Of a stretch of DNA of 64,000 bases, positions 42,949 to 50,478 are shown one piece after another. The stretch's first letter is position 1. Each line of letters starts with the position of its first letter. A model generated the notes under the pieces. It was not told the origin of the DNA. It ran no database searches and was given only the letters and a program-made list of their open reading frames with translations. The translations under genes were made by a program, and so were the position numbers. Source of the DNA: an uncultured Lachnospiraceae bacterium (GTDB taxonomy: Bacteria; Bacillota; Clostridia; Lachnospirales; Lachnospiraceae); NCBI GenBank assembly GCA_947175055.1, contig CAMWLJ010000002.1, positions 1-64,000 of the forward strand, given 5' to 3'.

Positions 42949-44733
42949 ATGGCACGCAACAAATACGACGTAGACGAGATTCTGGAAGAGAGTTTCGACT
43001 TTGAACAGTTTAAAAGGCTGATGGGCTACTTAAAGCCCTACCGGAAACGTTTTCTCTCCGTGGCGGTCCTGATGCTCAGCGCCTCCGCCTCGACGATGTT
43101 GATCCCGCAGTTTTTCATGAAGATCATGGATGAAAGCATTCCTGCAAAGGATATGCAAAGCGTTGCCTTTTACAGCGGACTGACACTGCTTGCCGCCCTC
43201 TATTCGGCCATCAGCCTGCGGTATAAGATCAAGCATACCAATATCATCGGGCAGCAGATCATTCACGATCTGCGGTACGATATTTTCGAGCACCTGCAGG
43301 ACCTGCCTTTTTCCTACTATGACAACAGGCCCCACGGCAAGATCCAGGTGCGGGTAGTCAATTATGTGAACAGCTTAAGCGACCTGCTCTCCAACGGTAT
43401 CGTCAATACCATCACCGACTTATGCAACCTGTTTTTTATCGTGACCTTTATGTTCCTGACCAACGTGCGTTTGACGCTGCTGTGCCTCTGCGGCCTGCCA
43501 CTGCTGGCCGCCGTGGTGATCTTCATCAAGAAGAGGCAGCACAGAGCTTGGCAGATCCAAAGCAACAAGCAGTCTAACCTGAATGCCTACATCGCTGAGA
43601 GCATAGGCGGTATCCGGGTGACCCAGTCCTTCGTGCGGGAGGAGATGAACAGCGATATCTTCAACAACCTAAGCCGCAGTTACCGGAAATCCTGGATGCA
43701 CGCGGTGCTGTACAACTTTACCATGGGCCCCAGCGTCGATATCATCTCCATGGCGACCACTTCGGCCATCTATGTATTGGGCATTCACTGGATGTTTGAC
43801 AGTTCCTCTCCCATCACGGTAGGTGTACTGATCGCTTTTACATCCTATGTCAGCCGATTCTGGGCACCGGTCAACACACTGGCAGGCTTTTATAACTCAC
43901 TGCTCACCGCCATCTCCTATCTGGAGCGCATCTTCGAGACCATCGACGAGCCGGTCTCCGTGCAAGACGCCCCTAACGCGGTCGAGATGCCGCCCATCCA
44001 CGGCGATGTGTCCTTTGAGCAGGTCTCCTTCAGTTACGAGCCGGGCGTCCGCATTCTGGACAAAGTAAGCTTCCGCGCCCACGCCGGAGAAAGCTTCGCC
44101 ATCGTAGGCCCCACCGGCGCTGGAAAGACCACTCTGGTCAATCTCTTGAGCCGCTTCTATAATCTGGAAGAGGGCCGCATCCTGATCGACGGCACCGACA
44201 TCGCAGGTGTGACCATCCACTCTCTTCGGGCGCAGATGGGCGTGATGATGCAGGACAGCTTTATTTTTGCCGGAACGATCATGGACAATATCCGCTACGG
44301 CAATGCTACTGCCAGCGACGAAGATGTCATCCGCGCCGCAAAGACGGTCTGCGCACATGATTTTATCATGGAACTGGAAAACGGCTATCAGACAGAAGTC
44401 AACGAGCGTGGCAGCCGCCTCTCCGTAGGCCAGCGGCAGCTGATCTCCTTCGCCCGCGCTCTGCTGGCCGATCCGAAGATCCTCATATTGGATGAGGCCA
44501 CCTCCAGCATCGACACGGAGACGGAGATCGTACTGCAGAGAGGCTTAAATGAGCTGCTAAAGGGACGCACGTCCTTCATCATCGCTCACCGCCTTTCCAC
44601 CATCCGCAACGCCTCCTGCATCATGTATGTAGATAAAGGCACAATCCTGGAAAAAGGAACCCATGAAGAACTCATGGCCCTTGGAGGAGAATATTACAGA
44701 CTGTATATGTCACAGTATCTCAACTGCGCATAA
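42949..44733 (+). CDS. ABC exporter half-transporter, catalytic partner
   Basis: A 594-residue exporter subunit with six helices (about 35-325). Walker A GPTGAGKT is at 387-394, Walker B ILILDE has catalytic E516, and switch H547 lies in IAHRLS. Its signature reads LSVGQ (491-495) in place of LSGGQ. The full catalytic residues sit with the weakened signature here, and the reverse holds in the upstream subunit, which fits a heterodimer with one active and one degenerate ATP site. AAGGAG lies nine bases before the ATG. Substrates may be drugs, lipids or peptides. It converges with a GNAT gene, eight bases apart. Confidence 0.92.
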   Translation: MARNKYDVDEILEESFDFEQFKRLMGYLKPYRKRFLSVAVLMLSASASTMLIPQFFMKIMDESIPAKDMQSVAFYSGLTLLAALYSAISLRYKIKHTNIIGQQIIHDLRYDIFEHLQDLPFSYYDNRPHGKIQVRVVNYVNSLSDLLSNGIVNTITDLCNLFFIVTFMFLTNVRLTLLCLCGLPLLAAVVIFIKKRQHRAWQIQSNKQSNLNAYIAESIGGIRVTQSFVREEMNSDIFNNLSRSYRKSWMHAVLYNFTMGPSVDIISMATTSAIYVLGIHWMFDSSSPITVGVLIAFTSYVSRFWAPVNTLAGFYNSLLTAISYLERIFETIDEPVSVQDAPNAVEMPPIHGDVSFEQVSFSYEPGVRILDKVSFRAHAGESFAIVGPTGAGKTTLVNLLSRFYNLEEGRILIDGTDIAGVTIHSLRAQMGVMMQDSFIFAGTIMDNIRYGNATASDEDVIRAAKTVCAHDFIMELENGYQTEVNERGSRLSVGQRQLISFARALLADPKILILDEATSSIDTETEIVLQRGLNELLKGRTSFIIAHRLSTIRNASCIMYVDKGTILEKGTHEELMALGGEYYRLYMSQYLNCA

Positions 44734-44741
44734 CAGCGATC

Positions 44742-45227
44742 CTAGATTTTTTCATAAGCGATCCGCGGCGTCCCGTCACTCACATGGATGACGCCGCATC
44801 TCTGAAAGCCGCACTGCCCGATCGCATGCTGCATGATATGATTATCCTCATGCGTGTCGATCCGCAGATGCGGTATTTTTTTCTCACAGTAGGACACCAC
44901 TTCCCGCAAAAGGCCATGGACCGTTCCGTCCCCGGCTACCCTGTGGATCGTCCCGTATGTACTGTCCTGGATCCATTTTCCCTGCTCGATCACGCGATAT
45001 GTCTCATCCGGCCCGATGGCAAAGAAGAAGACACCGCAGACCCGTCCTGTCTCCCCTTCTTCCACAACATGCAGGTTCCCTGTTGCGATATCCTCCTGCA
45101 GCAAAGACAGGGGCGGGAATCCTCCCGCCCACTGGTGAGGGTTGCCATTCTTCGCCATAAAGTCCCTCGCATACGCGTAAATCTCCGATATGACCGTTAA
45201 ATCCGCTTCTCTGGCCTGTCTGATCAT
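44742..45227 (-). CDS. GNAT family N-acetyltransferase
   Basis: A 161-residue GNAT protein. The fold is seen in the N-terminal MIRQAREADLTVISEIY, the central strand GRVCGVFFFAIG and the C-terminal HIMQHAIGQCGFQRCGVIHV, which is the usual acetyl-CoA end motif. The A motif is weak: the R/Q-x-x-G-x-G/A loop is not obvious near GDGTVHGLL. The substrate is unknown. GGGGAGG precedes the ATG. It is separated from the upstream MalY gene by a large structured repeat. Confidence 0.82.
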   Translation of the reverse strand: MIRQAREADLTVISEIYAYARDFMAKNGNPHQWAGGFPPLSLLQEDIATGNLHVVEEGETGRVCGVFFFAIGPDETYRVIEQGKWIQDSTYGTIHRVAGDGTVHGLLREVVSYCEKKIPHLRIDTHEDNHIMQHAIGQCGFQRCGVIHVSDGTPRIAYEKI

Positions 45228-45269
45228 GGCCGTACACCTCCCCTGTCATCACTTTGACCATAAAAGGCA

Positions 45270-45383
45270 TAACAGTTCAGCCTTCGGCTTTACTGTCACG
45301 CGTGGTTACCATGTAACCACAATGCACACAAAATCGCATACAGAGCGATTTTACTCGCGGAATATCCTAAGACTGAACTATTA
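45270..45383 (-). repeat. Three-stem intergenic element of the GTAACAGTTCA family (copy 2)
   Basis: A 114-bp element. Outer arms (45369-45383 and 45270-45284) pair over 15 bp in minus-strand RNA with two or three G-U wobbles, which would be C-A mismatches in plus-strand RNA. Inside lie two perfect 8-bp hairpins: GTGGTTAC/GTAACCAC (45302-45320, loop CAT) and AAAATCGC/GCGATTTT (45330-45352, 7-nt loop). The layout is that of a three-way junction. It sits between malY/patB and the GNAT gene. Confidence 0.7.
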
Positions 45384-45397
45384 CTAAAAGTCACTTT

Positions 45398-46597
45398 CTA
45401 TACAAACACATACTTGCGCAGACGCTCCAGCGCTTCTGTCAGCATTGTCTCAGGCAGCGCCAGATTCATGCGGATACCGCAAGGACTGTGGAAAGCCCGT
45501 CCGTCCTGCCAGATGACACCCACTTCCACACCGGCTCTCTGCACCTCATCAATGGTCTTGCCATGCTGACTGCACCAGTCACTGCAATCCAAAAGCAGCA
45601 TGTAAGTCCCCTGCGGCTTCGCCACCGAGACGCCCGGGAAATGCTCCGCTATATAATCACAGGCGTAAGTCACATTCCTGCTAAGCACCTGACAAAGCTC
45701 ATCCGCCCATTCTGCGCCTTCGTCGCTATAGGCTCCTATGAGAGCATACATCGACAGCACATTCATGGAATTATAGTGGCAGAGAGAAGATTCTTTCATG
45801 ACTCTGTCCCTGATCCACGAATCATAGATGATATGATAGCTACCGATCAGTCCTGCCAGATTAAAGGTCTTAGACGGTGCATACAGTGCGACCGTGCGCA
45901 TTCTGGCGTCCTCCGATACAGACTGTGTCGGAATGTGGGTATTCCCATCCAGGATAATATCGGCCCAGATCTCATCCGAAACGACCCTCACATCATACTT
46001 CTTGAATAACGCCATAGCTTCTTCCAGCTCCCAGCGCTCCCAGACTCTGCCGCATGGATTGTGCGGGGAACAGAATACTGCCGCATGGATCGACTGCTCC
46101 TTCAATTTCTTCTCCATATCCGCAAAGTCCATCCGCCAGACACCCTGCTCATCCCTGTGCAGAGGGCTTAACACCATGTTATAGCCATTGTTGCCAAGGC
46201 TTCCGGTAAATCCCACATAAGTCGGGGAGTGAAGCAGCACCTTGTCTCCCTTCGAGCAAAACACATTAAGCGCACTGACCACACCGCCCAAGACACCATT
46301 CTCATAGCCGATGCACTCCTTCGTCAGCCCCTGCACGCCGTGACGCTCCTGCTGCCAGCGGATGATCGCATCATAGTACTCCTGCCGCGGATCGAAATAA
46401 CCGTATAAAGGATGTGCAAGCCGCTCCGCGATCTTCTGCGGGATCGTCGGCGCCGTGGCAAAGTTCATGTCTGCCACCCACATGGGGATCCTTGTGAACC
46501 CTTCCTTCACCTGCACATCCGCCGCATAGGGAATCTTCTCCGCCGCGATCGCATCCTTGCCGTTCCGTTCGATGATATCTGTAAAATTGTACTTCAT
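45398..46597 (-). CDS. PLP-dependent MalY/PatB family beta-C-S lyase or aminotransferase
   Basis: A 399-residue fold type I PLP enzyme of the MalY/PatB family, which cleaves cystathionine or related C-S bonds. PLP would bind K243 in YAPSKTFNLAGL. The conserved starting segment FTDIIERNGKDA and the IPMWVADMNFATAP segment, near 37-50, are typical. I start at ATG 46597 from comparison with the family; the ATG at 46621 is eight codons upstream. Both have weak ribosome binding sites. The family can also affect regulators, as MalY does with MalT in E. coli, but nothing here shows that. Confidence 0.9.
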   Translation of the reverse strand: MKYNFTDIIERNGKDAIAAEKIPYAADVQVKEGFTRIPMWVADMNFATAPTIPQKIAERLAHPLYGYFDPRQEYYDAIIRWQQERHGVQGLTKECIGYENGVLGGVVSALNVFCSKGDKVLLHSPTYVGFTGSLGNNGYNMVLSPLHRDEQGVWRMDFADMEKKLKEQSIHAAVFCSPHNPCGRVWERWELEEAMALFKKYDVRVVSDEIWADIILDGNTHIPTQSVSEDARMRTVALYAPSKTFNLAGLIGSYHIIYDSWIRDRVMKESSLCHYNSMNVLSMYALIGAYSDEGAEWADELCQVLSRNVTYACDYIAEHFPGVSVAKPQGTYMLLLDCSDWCSQHGKTIDEVQRAGVEVGVIWQDGRAFHSPCGIRMNLALPETMLTEALERLRKYVFV

Positions 46598-46672
46598 GTC
46601 TGTATCCAGTCCTTTCCTCATTCGTTCTCACTGTTTACGGCCTGGCCGCTGCTGTCCTGTCTGATACCGATT

Positions 46673-47071
46673 CTACCGTTCCTGCTCTGCAGTGCTTCCG
46701 TCGAATTGATACGGCTTCCCTGTTTCCACATCCCGGTACTCATGCTTCTCATAATACCCGATCAACTTCCCTGCCTCGTCACGGAGGGCGACCATGTACA
46801 CATCCTTATTCTCTTTCTCATTGCGGAAGGTATAGATCCTGTTATGCGCCGTACTCTCCTGATACCAGGCCACCACCTTCCTGATCAGTTCCTCCGACTT
46901 CCCGTTATGACAATCGAAGATGCTCTGGCCCACGAGATCTGCGCCGCCGCGTTTCCCGTATCTTGCCACCGCCGCCGGATTCATATAAATGATCTTATGC
47001 TCCAGATCGCAGATCACGACAGAGCACAGATCCTGATCGATGATACTCTTGAAATATTTTGACAGTTCCAT
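46673..47071 (-). CDS. Single PAS domain protein
   Basis: A 132-residue protein made of one PAS domain (about 8-115). It resembles the PAS domains of DUF438-type proteins, with SIFDCHNGKSEELIRKVV near 52-67. Conserved Cys and His lie there, so haem or metal binding is possible but unproven. No output domain is attached. The GGAGAAA ribosome binding site is provided by the repeat at 47074-47115, and the gene follows the alpha-mannosidase gene by 56 bases, all of it repeat sequence. Confidence 0.8.
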   Translation of the reverse strand: MELSKYFKSIIDQDLCSVVICDLEHKIIYMNPAAVARYGKRGGADLVGQSIFDCHNGKSEELIRKVVAWYQESTAHNRIYTFRNEKENKDVYMVALRDEAGKLIGYYEKHEYRDVETGKPYQFDGSTAEQER

Positions 47072-47073
47072 AC

Positions 47074-47115
47074 TTTCTCCATTTCCGCGCTGCTTTTGCG
47101 CATAACGAGTTTGTG
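47074..47115 (-). repeat. Leader repeat with built-in ribosome binding site (copy E1)
   Basis: On the minus strand it reads CACAAACTCGTTATGCGC, then AAAAGCAGCGCGGAAATGG and AGAAA, ending two bases before the ATG of the PAS gene. It matches 60754-60797 almost base for base. The GGAG at its end is the Shine-Dalgarno sequence of the PAS gene. A second AGCAGCGCGGAAA lies just upstream, overlapping the end of the mannosidase gene. Confidence 0.7.
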
Positions 47116-47127
47116 TTTTCCGCGCTG

Positions 47128-50100
47128 CTATGCTCTCCTGATCCGCACCGTCTTCACCTCAAACGCCCTAAACGGCAGCTCTAATACGCCATCCTCCATG
47201 GGAATCTCTTCTGTCACGTTCTCCAACATATCGCACAGGTACGCTTTTACCCCCAGCCTGCACGCAACCCTGGCCGTGACCGCCGCTTTCTTGGACTCAT
47301 AGAGACGAAGGATGATGTCACCGCTTGCGTCCTCCGCCGGCTTCATGGTATCCAGGATCACATTGGCCTGTTCCACCGCCGCTGCACTGAACGTCTTCAC
47401 TGCACCGTCACTGATCATCGGTTGCACATTAAGCTCATAGCCCTGCCGCACCACATCGCTTTGCATAAAACTGCCTTCCCATGCGGTAAAAGCATAGGCA
47501 AATTGATGCATTCTGTTATCCGCCCGCATCTCCGGCGAAGAAGAAGCCCGAAGCAGGGTCAGTTCCAGCGCATTCCCGTTCATGCTCACTCCGTATTTAC
47601 AATCATTCAATACCGCCGCCCCATGAGCACCGTCACACAGTGCACTGTAGCGGTGGTTGCACACCTCGAAGCGATCCTTGTCATAAGGCTTGGAACGATG
47701 CGTCGGCCGCTCCACAAAGCCAAACTGCATCTCGTTGATACCGTTCTTTGCATATACCTCCACCGGGAAGCACGTCTTCAACAGACGGTGCAGTTCCTGC
47801 CAGTCGATCGATGTGTCGAACACAAGCCTGCTGCTGCCTGCCGCGAGACGGATATACTGCTCTACGGAAGATTTGCTGACTTTCCCGGTCAACTTCAGGA
47901 TCCCTTCCAGGCCCTGCGAAACGATCTCCACCCTGGCGTCGGTCAGCGCCTCCACTTCCTGCCATATATAATTGGAATCAATATCCCACGCATCAAACAT
48001 CCGCGGCACATCCTTATAGAGACGGAACCGGTTCATGGGCTGCGCCGCAAACTCCCTGCCGGAGCTTTTTAATATGAAAGAAATCACTTGACCTGTTTGG
48101 TCGATTACCGCTTTCACCCGATTGTTTTCCATTATGAAGCCCCGAGAAGTCTCTGCGACGGTCACCTCATCTGCCACACGCTGTCTTATCACAGCATCCG
48201 CCGTCACCTCTACCGCCGTGACAGCATCCTTGCTCCCGCCTTCTTCCTCTTCTGCCGACAGCGGGAGCAGAGAGACCGCCCCGCAGGAAGGTATCGTCAC
48301 GAGAGCTTTCACGACCACGCCCTGTCCGCTCTCTGCCTTCTGCACCGGCACCTGTTCTCCATCCACTGTCTTCGCCCCGTTGACAAACCGCTCCGGCAGC
48401 GAAACCAGGGCCTGCCTCTCGAAACTCAAGGAATTCCAAACTGTCACTGCGCCATCCTCGGACCAGCCTGTCAGAACCTCGAGCGCGTGGTCTGTCATCT
48501 TTCTTGCTTCCTCCTGGATCCTGCCGTGTGCTTCCTCCGCCTCCACATAGACCCGACCGATACAAGATCCCGGCAGGATATCATGGAATTGGTGCAGCAG
48601 CAGTTCCTTCCAAAGAGCGTCCGCGCGAGACAAGTCATAGGGCATACCGCCCGCCATCGCCAGACTGCTCCACAGTTCCATCTCCCGCAGTGCAAGCTCA
48701 CTGCGGCGGTTGTTCTGCTTGATCATCGCCTGGGCAGTATACGTGCCTCTATGTGCGCTGAAATACAGTTCTCCCACATAAGTATTCACCGGTCCGCCCT
48801 GTTCTTCCATATCATGGAAAAATTCAAGCGGCCCTGCCATCTTCACCTTCACGCTTCCTTCCAGATCTTCCTGCCGCCTTGCATACTCCACAAAATCTCT
48901 GGCCGGGCCGCCGCCACCGTCTCCGTATCCGAAAGGCATCAAGAAGGCATCCAGATCCTGCAACTGTGTCCGTTCCTTCCAGATTCGGTTCGCCTCCACC
49001 GGATCGGTGCGGTAAGTATAGCTGGTGGGCAGGAAAGAGATAACCTGTGAACCGTCCATTCCTTCCCAGGTAAAATAGTGGTACGGGAACTGTTCCCCTT
49101 CATTGTAGGACCAGAAGATCTTCTGGGTCACCAGATACTTCACACCGCAGCCCTGCAGGATCTGCGGCAGCGCAGCCGTGTAACCGAAAGTATCCGGCAA
49201 CCATAGGATCTGGCTGTCCACACCGAATTCCTCCTGATAATACCGTTTCCCATGGACCAGTTGGCGGATCAGTGCCTCTCCGCTTGCCATATTCGTATCC
49301 GGTTCCACCCACATGGCGCCGTCCGCGATCCACTGACCGCCCTTCACCGCCTCCTTGATCCTTGCAAAAAGCTCCGGATAGTATTTCCTGCACATCTCAT
49401 AGGAAGCCGGCTGGCTCTGGATAAATTTATACTCCGGATATTCCTCGATCAGACGCAGCTGCGCCGCAAAAGTCCGCTCCGTCTTGCGGTAAGTCTCCGC
49501 CATAGGCCACAGCCATGCCAGATCCAGATGCGCGTTGCCCACTGCATAGAACACCGGCGCACTGGAACCGTTCTTCGCCTCCATCACCGGTCTAAGTGCC
49601 TCTCTCGCCGCCTGGTAAGAGGCGATTCGCTCCTCCCGCGGCTGTTCAAAATCCACGATCAGAGTAAACTGTTCCAGCGCCTTCGCAATCTTGGCCGCCC
49701 GCAGGGATGTTTCGTCCAGGGTGGTCAACAGCATCTGCAACGTCTTCGCATCCATATAAAGCTGATACGCCGCTTCATTCCAGATACCGTAAGTACATTT
49801 TCCCAAAACCCTTCTTGCGCCTTCCTTCGCCGGATCCTGATAAGCGCCGGGCAGGACCGGACCGGTACAGCAGCCGCCTGTGGGCGCCTCCGGCATAAAA
49901 TGTCCCGCATAAGTCTCCATCAGCACCTCGTAATGCTCTCCGCCTTCTGCACAGACCGTCAGCACATTATCCTCCAGGAAGTGATGCGGTGCATGTACCC
50001 AGGAAGCACGGTATGTGCCAAATGACTTCCCGTTCACAAACAAGCTGGATTCCCCGTCAGGCCTCAGATCCATCACGATACGCTCTCCCCGCGCGCTCTC

Positions 50101-50328
50101 TGGAAGTGTAAAACTCCCCCGGAACCAACCGTACTCCCACTCCTTACCCCAGGTGTATCCAGGGGTTACCGGCACGAACTTCCCCTGCACGGCCTCCTCG
50201 GGTGTCAGATATTCCATGGTAGTATAAGCCTCCCAGGCAATCTCCCCCAACGGCTCATAGAGATCCTCCTCCAAGGTACGTATCCAGTGTTTCACCCGAT
50301 CCCGCCATTCTGAATGCATCAGTTTCAT
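47128..50328 (-). CDS. GH38 alpha-mannosidase
   Basis: A 1066-residue GH38 enzyme of the bacterial cytosolic type. The metal site motif NAHLDLAWLWP has H267 and D269. The nucleophile is D379 in LWLPDTFGY. An N-terminal beta domain (about 40-150, the GYGWFRGSFTLP-like segment) precedes the barrel, and large beta-sandwich domains follow (about 640-1066). It should release mannose from alpha-mannosides such as host N-glycans or plant glycans. No signal peptide is visible. I start at ATG 50328 with GGAGG eight bases upstream; the TTG at 50340 overlaps that site. A structured repeat (50341-50433) forms its leader. Confidence 0.93.
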   Translation of the reverse strand: MKLMHSEWRDRVKHWIRTLEEDLYEPLGEIAWEAYTTMEYLTPEEAVQGKFVPVTPGYTWGKEWEYGWFRGSFTLPESARGERIVMDLRPDGESSLFVNGKSFGTYRASWVHAPHHFLEDNVLTVCAEGGEHYEVLMETYAGHFMPEAPTGGCCTGPVLPGAYQDPAKEGARRVLGKCTYGIWNEAAYQLYMDAKTLQMLLTTLDETSLRAAKIAKALEQFTLIVDFEQPREERIASYQAAREALRPVMEAKNGSSAPVFYAVGNAHLDLAWLWPMAETYRKTERTFAAQLRLIEEYPEYKFIQSQPASYEMCRKYYPELFARIKEAVKGGQWIADGAMWVEPDTNMASGEALIRQLVHGKRYYQEEFGVDSQILWLPDTFGYTAALPQILQGCGVKYLVTQKIFWSYNEGEQFPYHYFTWEGMDGSQVISFLPTSYTYRTDPVEANRIWKERTQLQDLDAFLMPFGYGDGGGGPARDFVEYARRQEDLEGSVKVKMAGPLEFFHDMEEQGGPVNTYVGELYFSAHRGTYTAQAMIKQNNRRSELALREMELWSSLAMAGGMPYDLSRADALWKELLLHQFHDILPGSCIGRVYVEAEEAHGRIQEEARKMTDHALEVLTGWSEDGAVTVWNSLSFERQALVSLPERFVNGAKTVDGEQVPVQKAESGQGVVVKALVTIPSCGAVSLLPLSAEEEEGGSKDAVTAVEVTADAVIRQRVADEVTVAETSRGFIMENNRVKAVIDQTGQVISFILKSSGREFAAQPMNRFRLYKDVPRMFDAWDIDSNYIWQEVEALTDARVEIVSQGLEGILKLTGKVSKSSVEQYIRLAAGSSRLVFDTSIDWQELHRLLKTCFPVEVYAKNGINEMQFGFVERPTHRSKPYDKDRFEVCNHRYSALCDGAHGAAVLNDCKYGVSMNGNALELTLLRASSSPEMRADNRMHQFAYAFTAWEGSFMQSDVVRQGYELNVQPMISDGAVKTFSAAAVEQANVILDTMKPAEDASGDIILRLYESKKAAVTARVACRLGVKAYLCDMLENVTEEIPMEDGVLELPFRAFEVKTVRIRRA

Positions 50329-50340
50329 TTTTACCTCCAA

Positions 50341-50433
50341 TCCGAAGCAGTTTTTAAGTAGTTTTATGAATCGTCACAAATTCTAACTGAACTTGTTCAG
50401 TTTGTTGAACTAAATTGCTCATCAGAGAACTTA
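50341..50433 (-). repeat. Structured leader repeat, TCTGATGAGCAATTT family (copy B)
   Basis: On the minus strand this has the TCTGATGAG-loop hairpin (arms TAAGTTC/CAATTTA), then the perfect hairpin AACTGAAC-AA-GTTCAGTT, then TAGAATTTGTGACG and GCTTCGGA, ending at the ribosome binding site of the alpha-mannosidase gene. It shares this order with copies at 10521-10590 and 62909-62960. Confidence 0.7.
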
Positions 50434-50478
50434 TTCCCGCGAGCAATGAGCTAAGTGGCTGCTTGCAGCGGGGTCTTT
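50433..50478. repeat. Stem-loop repeat, CCCGCGAGCAA family (copy B'), overlapping a coding end
   Basis: A 46-bp element about 90% identical to 23610-23655, with the same stem. It directly adjoins the leader repeat B and runs into the EAL gene, where it encodes the last eight residues, KTPLQAAT, and the stop codon. Confidence 0.7.

Noticed and set aside
45270-45383. Insertion sequence or classic MITE
   Set aside because: No transposase and no clear target-site duplication are seen, and the wobble pairing favours an RNA explanation. A very old MITE cannot be fully excluded.
49252-50025. Long plus-strand frames of up to 300 codons opposite the GH38, GH3 and helicase genes
   Set aside because: They are mirror frames of well-supported genes with codon bias, rich in His, Arg, Cys and Pro, and have no start signals or motifs.
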